Shown here piece after piece: positions 1 to 11,013 of a DNA stretch of 64,000 nt (position 1 is the first letter of the stretch; every line of letters starts with the position of its first letter). A model generated the notes under the pieces. That model had not been told where the DNA came from, searched no databases, and saw nothing but the letters and a program-made list of their open reading frames with translations. The DNA is taken from the NCBI GenBank assembly GCA_036877525.1, contig JAZGTH010000007.1:914001-978000 (forward strand), in the 5' to 3' direction. Origin of the DNA: Chromobotia macracanthus (lineage: Eukaryota > Chordata > Actinopteri > Cypriniformes > Botiidae). The position numbers and the translations under genes are program-made.

Positions 1-245
1 GGGAAAACATTTGTTGTGAGCCGTCTGCCAAGTACAAGTACCCTCAATAAGTCCCGCCCACCTGCAGGGCATATGTTGTGTTACGGCACAATGTTCTGCA
101 TGTGGCCTCACAGAGAAATATTGGACTGTTCACCACAATATTATACAAGAAAACTACAACATATCAGAACAGAAACCCTCTTTTGTTCACCGGTTTAGAT
201 TAGTGTTTTATAAAATGGAGACCAGCTCCACATCATGAACCAATA
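1..245. other. Downstream flank of tgfbr2, no gene seen
   Basis: This stretch lies beyond the tgfbr2 stop codon on the minus strand and probably holds its 3' untranslated region. Short open frames here have no recognisable motif. I see no clear polyadenylation signal on the minus strand within it. Confidence 0.4.
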
Positions 246-3200
246 TTACAAAAACAAGTCTGATATTCCAGGCAGGTCACATTTAGTCTGTTGCCTGCAG
301 GAAGTGGAGATCTGCTTGTCAGCTGTGAGTGGATGGACGCCAGCACTGTGGTCCGTGCAGGATGGAGGACAGGGGAGGGATGGGGTCTGCTGCTCTGTGG
401 ATGTCAGTATGGGTGTGTGAGTGGAGATGGAGCTCTCCAGCTCTTCCTGGGTCAAAGTGTTAAAGCGCTCCACCACACAGTGTGCTGTCAGACGGGCTTC
501 TGGGTCGTGGTCCCAGCACTCAGTTATTGTTGCACACAACATCAGCATGCCCTACAAGACAATTACAAAATAGAAACATAATGCTTTCTATGAAGTCTAC
601 ATATATGTGTAAGTTTGTGTGTATGTATTATATATAGATATATCACACTCACTATACACAATACACTGATTTAAGTATAACTTGAAGTTTTTCTGCCATG
701 CATATCTAGGGGTGTACTCACTGAATGTGTTGTCCAGCTCTCTGGGATATCTGGTCGTCCTCTGTCTCTTACCACCAGATCCCTCATGCTGTCTACACAC
801 GGCTGCTCACACACCCTGGAGCCAAATGGGGGCTCGTAACTTTTCACCTCTGTTAAAAAATAAAATTATCTGCATATTCGGCATGACAATATTGGCACTA
901 TAACATATTTATTGAGAAGTTTACAGCACTTGCCTCCTATGGCATCACACCGAGAGACCATTTCCCACAGTACCAGGGCCATGGAATACACGTCCATCTG
1001 TTTAAAAGACTCTAGGTCCTCAAGATTCACCCTGGACTCCAGAACTTCAGGGGCCATGTAGCGTGCTGTCCCCACCTATGAGGCACAGGCCACGGAAATC
1101 AAATGAGACAACTGACCCAAATTTATTTACAAATTGTTCAAAAGTTTAATGTTTTACATCTGTGACCTTAACAAATGAATCACAGAGCTTTTGAGTTAAA
1201 TCACATGCAGAAATAATCCTCATTGTGTTTACTCTGATGATACAGTTACAAATGACTCTGGAATGATTTGTTTGTTTTGTGTGTGTGTACGAAATATGGC
1301 ACATTTGAAAACTATTGCTCTGTTTCATAAACCCTGTGAGCTGTCTGTGTAAGCAGAATTTTGTCTCGCTGCTGACAGTGTCAGCAATATAAAGTATGCT
1401 TTCTTCTAACATACCATAATTTTGGTGAAAGGCAACATTGCAATGCACACCCAGAATGCACTGCGAAAAGCTAAGTCAAAAATTGTGCAGATTTTTGAGT
1501 GCAGACAAAGTATTTTTGCTTATGCTGATTGAAATTGTCATCCTAAAAGCAATCGATAAGGGTTCTAAATATATTTATATAAATATATATCTTCTGTGGA
1601 AGGATGTCCTACTTGCTTGTCAAAGTATATATTTGTTTACTTTTGAAGGAGATGTGATTTTGGAGAGCGCTCTGAAGGGAGGGCAGGATCTTGCGATTGC
1701 TAACCTCTTGGAAATTGTTTATCATACCTTTAATGTCAAGAATTATCAATAAGAACAATAAAATCTAATCAAATTTGCAGTATTTTACCCAACATTTGTA
1801 AGTGCTTCTCTTTCTGCTTATATCTACACTGTATAGATCATTTCAGAAGAAAGCTCATAAGGTTTCAGAACAATTTCTTGTCCTTCCTTCCTACCTGCCC
1901 ACTGTTGGCAAAATCATCTACCGTGAGGGAGAGTTCGAGTCTCAGAGCCAGTCCAAAGTCACAGAGCACACACTCACTGCGGCTCTTCAACATGATGTTG
2001 CTGCTCTTCACATCTCTATGGGCAATCGGCACTTTAGGTGTGCCACAGGGTGTCATGTCACTGTGCAGGTGAGCCAGACCTCTGGCCACAGAGCCTGCCA
2101 GCACACACAACTCTGCCCATGTCAGGATATGACCAGTCAGAAAGTCTTGAAGGTTCCCCAGACTATAATAGGACATGATGAGCCAGTACTGCCTCTGTGA
2201 GGGGCCGCCATGCTCCTCAGCTGTCAGGAACTGTACCACATTCTCATGTTTTAAGTTGGCATCTGAGAATATGGCTCTTTCCTTACACCATGAGGTATAT
2301 TCCACTGCCGGGAAGATTTTCACGGCCACTGTTTGGTACTGCCTGCCTTCATCATGGCTGAGCCGGGCTCGCCATACCTCAGCGAAGCAACCCTTACCCA
2401 CCAGCACCTCCAGCTGGATGGGCAGCTGCTCTGTGTTGTGGTTTAGATTATTGGCACAAGTTGATGATATTTCTGAATTAATGTCTTCGCTTAGGCATGG
2501 CAGCTTGCCATGGTAATCGCTAACATTTGATTGGCTGGTGCAGCCCTCTGCTGGATCCAGGGATTGGTAGTGAGTGCGTCTCGGTCCCCAGTCTTTAGGG
2601 TTTTTACCAGGCTGGCGTGTACGGTACAGGTAAAACGCCATGGTGGCAATGATGGCGATGAGGAGTGGTGGAACAAGACTTACAATGACAACTGGAATGA
2701 CATCTTTAGGTTTCAGCAGTGTGTATCCTAAAAAACAGCATTTAATACATTACATTACATTCAGTACATTACATTCAGTACATTAGCTTAAATGTAAAGA
2801 AATCTTTTGAGTAAGTACATAACAGATCATAAAGATTTATAATTTGAGCTGTTGGGTATTTTCAGTTTGACTTCAACATATTCAACATATTTCATATTGA
2901 AAAGTACATAAAGTAACCTGCAATTTTATGTTTCAAATAGAGATGGCAATAGAGAGGTGAATGTTACAGATTGCAGCTTTAATTGATCTATTTTCATTGA
3001 TACTTTTCAGTATTTAATCAATTACTTTGTATATTTATATTTGACCATTTTTAAATAAACTTTTCTTGTAGGCAGCATTTTTTAGTTATAATTGGCACCC
3101 TAAAATGCTGCCTAAGTAGACAGCTCACTAGGTTCTGGAACATAACTGTGGTTTTAAATAGCAAAACAAAGTGTTTTGGGAAAAATTGAGATTTTTCCAG

Positions 3201-5241
3201 AGGTGCTGAATCAGTTTAGCTGTGTGGAAATATTTTACACGCACTTATTTGACATGCACGTGTACCGTTGGGATCTTTGTCAAAGATGAGTTTGTCGTTG
3301 CACTCCTGATCGCCGATACAGGCACAGATGAAGAGCAGACCATCATCAGAGGGTTGAGGTGTCATCAGACACTCTGTGCTGGAGTAATTCACCAGAATCA
3401 TGTTCTCCAGCGTGTGCTGTGGGTTATAACACAGCGTTCTCACACTCACGCTCACATTGTCTTTTCTCCTGCAAGAAACATCACAGTCAAGCACAGAGAC
3501 TCGAGAGCACAAAGGAATCTCCTTCAGAACTCCTCTGAAAGACAAACATGATCAAACCCAGCTAACAATTTTAACAAAATTGTGCTTATGAAATTTCCAA
3601 TAACAAAAAAACCCTGCTAAAGGGCACATTGAATTTAACTTTGGTAAAAGTTATGAATGTGTTTCATATTTATCCTACATTAGCGTGGAAATAACAGATT
3701 CTCTTCAGTCAAAGGTCAGATGTGTTTCTCATACACTTTGTTGTATGGGAGGAAATGTCTTTAAAGGCAACAGATTATATTACATATTACAGAGCATAAG
3801 AGTTGTATGGTGGCTAAATCCACATTCATTAGAAATATAACGGAATATGCTGTCACTATATCATATCAGTATCTTACTACATGCAGCCCTGAGTTACACT
3901 CACCATATGGCTACACACACTTCTTCAGCCAGTGTACAGTAAGAAGTCAGACTGCAGTTGCTCATGCACACTTTGTCTTCACATATGGGGCTCGAGTGGT
4001 CACACCACTTACACAGGTTAGTTCTTACCAGGGTGAACGTCTGTGCCTGCAACACTGCACAAGGACAGACAACAACATGTACAGAGTTTATAGTGCACAC
4101 AGTGTTAAAATACTAAGCAAAAGTTGGAGCAGTGTCACTTACAGCTGTAATATAGGTTAAATGTATGTGTAGAATACACATCACCTTTAAAACTATAACA
4201 GCAAACTAAGATGCAAGGTTACTGAGGGTTGGGGTTATTTAGGGTTAGTACTTTTCCAATTCCTTTTAAACTCTGCTTGATCCCCGAAAGCATTTCCTGA
4301 TATTAAATGAATAACAGTACAATGAAGCGGGACTGTCGCGTTCATGATAAACAGATGTCTTCAGAAGTTGCTTTAAGTGTGGGCTCATGAGCACATAGGG
4401 GCAAATGCCCCCTCTTCTCATTATTCAGAGATATGAACATCATCATCATCATTGCCAGGAAAAAGAAACAGTTATTTATCATCATTTAAATCATGATTGC
4501 TCTTCTCCTTAAAGTACCAAGAAAACTCACGCTCACTGAGAACATGTTCATGGACTCTTCTCAAGAAAACAAAGGAGAAATAAGAGTTGGTCCCTGTCAG
4601 AATCCTTACTCATTAATCATTACTCAAACTCATTACAATGTTTTCATTGTGGACAATAATGATGACAGATGAGAATCATTGAGGCACACTGGATAGATGT
4701 CTTTGTCTTATGTAGAGTCTCTCTGTGTGGTCACATCTGCACATCCTGACACTAGCTCCATCTCCATACGTCCCAGATTTGTTTGTCTTTTTGGGTTAAA
4801 AATGAACAGATCAGTGTTTAACATGATCTCCTTACCCTGATTCACAGCAGTATGTTTATAGTAATGATTGATAATTTCAGCTGTCAGGTCTGATTTCATT
4901 TCAACATGCATGAAAAGTAAGTAAAGTAACCTGTAATTTTATGTTTTCAAACACTGAGCCGAAAGCTTCAGATTGCAGTTTAAAAGACCATTTCTAACAA
5001 AATGTGAATGATAAGTGTGACTGAGACACACACACACACACACACACACACAGATCATTTAAGAGGCTTCTGCTGTGAGAGTGTTTAAGTCATTTAATGC
5101 ATTTTTACAACTGTACAGTAAATGAACAGTTAAATCACACAGCTTCACTCCAGATAATGAAAGCAGAGGACAGATCTACTCACGACAGACAGACAGAAGA
5201 ACAGATGTTTGAGCCCACAGACTCCAGCTCCTGCGAGCCAT
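246..5241 (-). CDS. tgfbr2: TGF-beta receptor type II, seven coding exons
   Basis: Receptor serine/threonine kinase of the plasma membrane that binds TGF-beta and phosphorylates the type I receptor. Exons in transcript order: 5241-5184, 4054-3904, 3468-3266, 2727-1895, 1075-934, 849-722, 551-246. They sum to 1821 nt (606 aa; human is about 567) with all phases agreeing. Visible parts are a signal peptide starting MARRSWSLWAQTSVLL, a cysteine-rich ectodomain with CMSNCSLTSYC and EECVAIW-type motifs (actual text EEVCVAIW), and a transmembrane segment near residues 147-171. The kinase has glycine loop VGKGCFAEV near 247, VAVKIF with the lysine near 274, catalytic HRDVKSSN, CDFGLALRL, and the C-lobe motif TECWDHDPEARLTA. 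One intron appears to use a GC donor (933-932). Which teleost paralogue this is (a, b or like) cannot be told without an alignment. Confidence 0.93.
1440..1745. mobile_element. Dispersed repeat copy (family E) in a tgfbr2 intron
   Basis: This segment shares long diverged stretches with 48480-48810, including TCTTCTGTGG followed by GGATGTCCT(A/G)CTTGC and a downstream GGAGAGCG(C/A)TCTGAA(G/A)GGAGG block. Two copies about 47 kb apart in unrelated introns point to a mobile repeat. No coding content or clear ends are visible, so the class is unknown. Confidence 0.55.
2795..2985 (+). mobile_element. Family A MITE-like element, partial
   Basis: Carries the family core AAAGTACATAAAGTAACCTG, then AATTTTATGTTTCAAA and the end GATTGCAGCTTTAA. 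The left end is missing. The same core recurs at 4780, 13444 (reverse), 25495, 34778, 36148 (reverse) and 43943. Confidence 0.7.
4780..4985 (+). mobile_element. Family A MITE-like element
   Basis: Contains TTAAAAATGAACA near the left, CCTTACCCTGATTCACAG in the middle and AAGTAACCTGTAATTTTATG toward the right, as in the other family A copies. The right terminal repeat is degraded (CAGATTGCAGTTTAAA). It lies in the first tgfbr2 intron. Confidence 0.7.
5026..5052. repeat. (AC)n microsatellite
   Basis: An uninterrupted AC dinucleotide run inside tgfbr2 intron 1. Confidence 0.95.
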
Positions 5242-5445
5242 ATTATCTCCAAATCTGAATATGGTGAAGTGTTACAGCGGTGCTTGTCTGTGTGATCAGC
5301 TCCTCTGAGAGACTTTAAGAGACTGTGTGTAACTGGGAGTGAATCCAGAAGTTTTAATCCAGATGTGACTGTCAGCAGCTCCTCCCAGAAACTCTTCTTT
5401 ATCAGTGCACGACTGCACATATGTACGGAAAGAGCACTGAACTGT

Positions 5446-6245
5446 AGAGCTGCTGTAGATCTGCTGAATATCTGCTGTAGAGCTGCTGTAGATCTGCTGA
5501 AGATCTGCTGTAGATCTGCTGTAGAGCTGCTGTAGATCTGCTGAAGATCTGCTGTAGATCTGCTGTAGATCTGCTGAAGATCTGCTGTAGATCTGCTGTA
5601 GATCTGCTGAAGATCTGCTGTAGATCTGCTGTAGATCTGCTGTAGATCTGCTGTAGATCTGCTGTAGATCTGCTGTAGATCTGCTGAAGATCTGCTGAAG
5701 ATCTGCTGTTGAGCTGCTGTAGATCTGCTGTAGAGCTGCTGTAGATCTGCTGAAGATCTGCTGTAGATCTGCTGTAGAGCTGCTGTAGATCTGCTGTAGA
5801 TCTGCTGTAGATCTGCTGAAGATCTGCTGTAGATCTGCTGTAGAGCTGCTGTAGATCTGCTGAAGATCTGCTGTAGAGCTGCTGTAGATCTGCTGAAGAT
5901 CTGCTGTTGAGCTGCTGAAGATCTGCTGTAGAGCTGCTGTAGATCTGCTGAAGATCTGCTGTAGATCTGCTGTAGAGCTGCTGTAGATCTGCTGTAGATC
6001 TGCTGTAGAGCTGCTGTAGATCTGCTGTAGATCTGCTGTAGATCTGCTGTAGAGCTGCTGTAGATCTGCTGTAGAGCTGCTGTAGATCTGCTGAAGATCT
6101 GCTGAAGAGCTGCTGTAGATCTGCTGTAGAGCTGCTGTAGATCTGCTGTAGATCTGCTGAAGATCTGCTGTTGAGCTGCTGAAGATCTGCTGTTGAGCTG
6201 CTGAAGATCTGCTGTAGAGCTGCTGTAGATCTGCTGTAGATCTGC
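5446..6245. repeat. 11-bp minisatellite in the tgfbr2-snx4 divergent spacer
   Basis: About 800 bp of tandem CTGCTGTAGAT units with no spacer. Variation is confined to a few positions: TAGAT, AAGAT, TAGAG, TTGAG and AAGAG endings. An 11-bp unit is not a multiple of three, so each frame cycles through all phases. In minus orientation no unit combination makes a stop, giving long open frames with an 11-residue repeat (STADLQQIYSR-like). These frames are a by-product of the repeat and not a gene. The array lies about 200 bp upstream of the tgfbr2 ATG and 370 bp upstream of the snx4 ATG. Confidence 0.95.
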
Positions 6246-6524
6246 ATATCAACACATCATAACAGGACAAACACATGGTGAAAATGGTAAGTGTGAATGC
6301 ACTTTGAGTTATTCATGTTATTCTCTCTTTCCCAAGAAATAGATGAAATAGAAATTAAATTACCATAGTAATAATGATGATAGTAACAACAAATAAAACA
6401 ACAGCGTAAAGTTTATGCATATTATATTTATTAGGCCTGTGAAGACTACTGTACAATGTTTTAAATTCAGTCTGTAAATCAAGATGTTCCTACAAAACAT
6501 TTAACATGTTTTACTGTAACTGCG

Positions 6525-6613
6525 AAACCTCACGGCCGCGTGCACGCGCACACGCGCGCCCTCGTGCAGGTAGAGAAAGTGCCGACCGCGCAGGCGCGTG
6601 ACGCAGAAACAAC
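6525..6613 (+). promoter_or_regulatory. CpG-rich 5' region of snx4
   Basis: A short stretch dense in CpG (GCCGCGTGCACGCGCACACG and following) directly precedes the snx4 start. The start context AACATGGCGG has a Kozak A at -3 and resembles the YY1 motif AANATGGCGG that often overlaps start codons of housekeeping genes. The transcription start is not determinable from sequence alone. Confidence 0.5.
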
Positions 6614-9600
6614 ATGGCGGATTCAGGAAGCGAAGATGCGTCGGATCTGACTGCTGCGGAGACGGAGAACAACTTAAAGAACACGGTAAATGTGATGTTG
6701 TGTTGTGATGTTGTGTGATGTGATGTGATGTGGTGTGTTGTGATGTGGTGTGGTGTTGTGTTGTGTTGTGTTGTGTTGTGTTGTGTTGTGGTGTGGGTGA
6801 TGTGATGTGTTGTGTTGTGATGTGATGTGATGTGATGTGATGTGATGTGTTGTGATGTTGTGATGTGATGTGATGTGATGTGATGTGATGTTGTGATGTG
6901 ATGTGATGTGATGTGATGTGATGTGATGTGATGTGTTGTGTTGTGTTGTGTTGTGATGTGTTGTGATGTGTTGTGTTGTGTTGTGTTGTGGGTGATGTGT
7001 TGTGATGTGTTGTGATGTGTTGTGATGTGATGTGATGTGTTGTGTTGTGATGTGATGTGTTGTGTTGTGGGTGATGTGTTGTGATGTGTTGTGATGTGAT
7101 GTGTTGTGTTGTGTTGTGTTGTGATGTGTTGTGTTGTGTTGTGGTGTGATGTGTTGTGTTGTGTTGTGTTGTGATGTGATGTGATGTGTTGTGTTGTGAT
7201 GTGTTGTGTTGTGTTGTGTTGTGTTGTGTTGTGTTGTGTTGTGTTGTGTTGTGGTGTGTTGTGTTGTGTTGTGTTGTGTTGTGTTGTGTTGTGTTGTGTT
7301 GTGTTGTGATGTGATGTTGTGTTGTGTTGTGTTGTTGTGTTGTGTTGTGATGTGTTGTGATGTGATGTGATGTGTTGTGTTGTGTTGTGTTGTGATGTGA
7401 TGTGATGTGTTGTGATGTGATGTGTTGTGTTGTGTTGTGTTGTGGGTGATGTGATGTGTTGTGATGTGATGTGTTGTGTTGTGTTGTGTTGTGTTGTGTT
7501 GTGTTGTGGTGATGTGATGTGTTGTGATGTGTTGTGATGTGTTGTGATGTGTTGTGATGTGTTGTGATGTGATGTGATGTGTTGTGATGTGTTGTGATGT
7601 GTTGTGATGTGTTGTGTTGTGATGTGATGTGATGTGATGTTGTGTTGTGATGTGTTGTGTTGTGTTGTGTTGTGTTGTGTTGTGTTGTGATGTGTTGTGA
7701 TGTGTTGTGTTGTGTTGTGATGTGTTGTGATGTGTTGTGTTGTGTTGTGATGTGTTGTGTTGTGTTGTGTTGTGTTGTGTTGTGATGTGTTGTGATGTGT
7801 TGTGTTGTGTTGTGTTGTGTTGTGTTGTGATGTGTTGTGATGTGTTGTGATGTGTTGTGTTGTGATGTGTTGTGATGTGTTGTGTTGTGTTGTGTTGTGT
7901 TGTGATGTGTTGTGATGTGTTGTGTTGTGAGTTTACTAGTTAGATTCTCTCCTGCACAAACTGACACACTGACACAGAGAGAAACTTCTTCTAGAATGAC
8001 TGTAGCTGTACAAGACTGCAGTAGAAGGGCAGGAGTTATGCATTAAAGCATGGTGAAGTCTCAAGAATGAGGGGTCACAGTCTGAAACCTCTAAAGTTGG
8101 CAGGTGTAATGAGGATGCTGTAATCATGGAAAACCTGGAAATGTTAGAGAAGTTTAGGTGGGAAGGCTTGGAAATGAACAGAATCTTGAAAGATAATGCA
8201 AAGCCACATGTTTTATTAGTACATAATAGACATTTTTCTTGCCCCGTTAGAGTGTTTATCTATATTTCTAGTGTGCATTTAGTCAGGAAATAACCAAATT
8301 AAACATCCTTATCCAAATACGGAAAATACTGAAAAAAGATGAATGACACCCAACGGGTGACTTCCCTGTCCATGTTTTCTCTCTTATACTGAGCGTTGTA
8401 TTTATGTCTGGTTTCACCTGAACTCACAGATGGTTGAGAGAGTCACAAATCTTTTGAAGAGGCTGGAGATCAGTGTGGCTGAAGCAGAGAAGAGAACAGG
8501 GAAAAATGCTGTCAACATGCAGGAGACATACACAGTGTATCTTATAGAGACCAGGTAAGAGCTTGTCTTGACTTTCTCCATGCCGTGCCTCATCTGCTTT
8601 GTCATCAGCTTTTGAGACTCACCCTAATGACCTCATCATGTTGTGTCATTTCATTCTAGCTCTTACAGTATATGTTATGTGTTTGTATAGTACAGAATAG
8701 TCTTGCAGGCATGAATTTTGTATCTAATCCTCCACTCTTGGATGTATCATTAGGGTTAAGGCTATTGGCTTTCAAATGCAGTCAGTCTCATTGGTTTCAC
8801 AGGTTTTTGTTGGTATTTAAAGCTGCAGTTTGTAACTTTATTTTGTTAAAAATGAACAAAAATCAGTTTTTGGTTGAGCAAGTACATGACAGATTCTGAA
8901 TGCACTATTGAATCACAAAAGCTCATCAAAAAATCACAGCACACTAGTCCATCTCGGAAAATGTGACAGCAACGCATTTCCTCCCTTGAAGTTTATTTCA
9001 TATTTGTTTACACTAAAGCAATTCTTCCTGTGACAGAGTCTGTCAGCTTAACCCACTCTCCCAAAATGTCCAACAAATCACTGTCACTGGACAGGAAGTG
9101 TGTTGACGTGTCATTCTGGAGAGAGTCAGCAGTTGTGTTTTGTCTGGGTTTTCAGCAGTGCACACGCTGGCCAGAGCACCATGTTCATATCATCACGTGA
9201 TTTAGAACAGAACTCATTGCTCTAACCCATTGTCTGCAACAAAGACTGTTTCCAGCCAGCGTATTGTTGCTTGTTTTCTTTAAAAGGAAACATGTTTCTG
9301 TAAGAATCATGTGGAAGGCATGAATTTGCTTCCTCAACATGACTTGTCTTTATCTGTGTACCATGATTCCCATATTTTCCTTTAAATTCCCAATAAGTTT
9401 CCAAAATCTCCCAAGATTTTACAACCCAATGTTCTTAATATCTTTGAAACATTCATATACTACAGTTTTTTACCAGCCCATCAACCTTTAGATTTAAATC
9501 TGATTTAAATATAAATATAATTATTAGATATAAATTCTGTGTTGCTTTTATTTTTCCTAGGCCGGTGGACGCTGGATCAGAGGGGAACAATCCTGTCCCA

Positions 9601-10948
9601 GATTCTCTGTGGAGGCGTTACAGCGAGTTTGAGCTGCTTAGAAACTACTTATTAGTCACCTATCCATTTGTGGTGGTTCCTCCATTGCCTGAGAAGCGGG
9701 TATGCAAATAAAATGCTTGGGTTACTGTCACTTGTAAGTATGTTTTGCATGTGTATGTCAAATTGTGTGCTGTTTGTTGGTACCATAGGCTGAATTTGTT
9801 TGGCACAAGCTGTCAGCTGACAACATGGATCCTGACTTTGTGGAGAGGCGTCGGGTTGGACTGGAGAACTTCCTGCTCCGAGTTGCCTCACACTCGGTTC
9901 TGTCCAGCGACAAGATTTTCTATGTGTTTCTCACTGAGGTAGAAGCTCTCGCTGAAGCTGTCTCGAGGGTGGCATTCATTTAGCTGCTTCAGGCTTTTCT
10001 TTACAATTTACTTGCTGTATATGATGAATTTTAAATTGGGCTGTAGATCATTTAAAAAAAACAAAAATAAACCCAATAAATTACATTATACACTGAATAA
10101 TTACAGTATAAGTATAATGTGCCCTGACTGCTGATGTTTATTTGGTTTGAAGCTTGAATTACAAAGATAGAAGAAGAATCTCTTGTTACAGAATTCACAC
10201 AGAGGTCAGAGGTCCTGATTAAATGCATTAACTATTTGAACTGAACACAGACCCTTATTTTCATGTTTTATGTGATGTTTGAGCAAAAACAGTGTTTTAA
10301 CAGGCATATAACGCAGATAATAGCTGTTTTTAGAACCTGTTGTTATTCTTTGCCTTGCAGGAAAACGGCTGGAAGGAGACTGTGTTTGAAACAGGGTTCC
10401 AGGTGAAGGTATATTTCAAGTTTATTGCATTCTTTCATGCTTTAACCTCCACCTTGTTTTTTGTTTCTTCTCACTGTACACTAATATGTTACGTTGATAT
10501 GAAGCTGACTAAATACTGTATATTTGGGTTTAAATGAAAAAACGCTGAATGCTAAGTTGCTCCTGCAGTGAGAAATCTGTTATCAGTAGACATTAGTTCA
10601 TATAAACAAACACAGGAAGTCTGTTAGCACAGCCTGGATTGAACCTGAACATCTGGCACTGTTTTATGTTTGTATATATTATTGCCATATTACAGTGGAT
10701 ATGTGACCTCAGTAGTTTAAAAAGATCATTGTAAAGAGATGCTGTAATTCTGCTTTGCACCATCTGAATAAACAAAACAAAACATGAATCTGTCTGTAAC
10801 ATGTGGCCTGTGTCGTCTTTACAGGCTGATTCAAGACTAAAAGCTTTAAGCGCAACATTCAGAGTCAAGAATCCAGACAAGTAAGTGTTTTTACAAACAA
10901 CCCTGCACTGTGTCAGGCTGAATGGTTGAAACGCTGAAGATGTGTCTC

Positions 10949-11013
<65 letters not shown>

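Noticed and set aside
5296..6276. 326-codon minus-strand open frame with STADLQQIYSR repeats
   Set aside because: It and the overlapping 281-codon frame are just the 11-bp minisatellite read in different frames; there is no unique domain and no splice support.
6501..7967. 488-codon minus-strand frame of Thr, His, Asn and Gln
   Set aside because: It arises from the TGTTG/TGATG pentamer array inside snx4 intron 1; composition alone explains the lack of stops.
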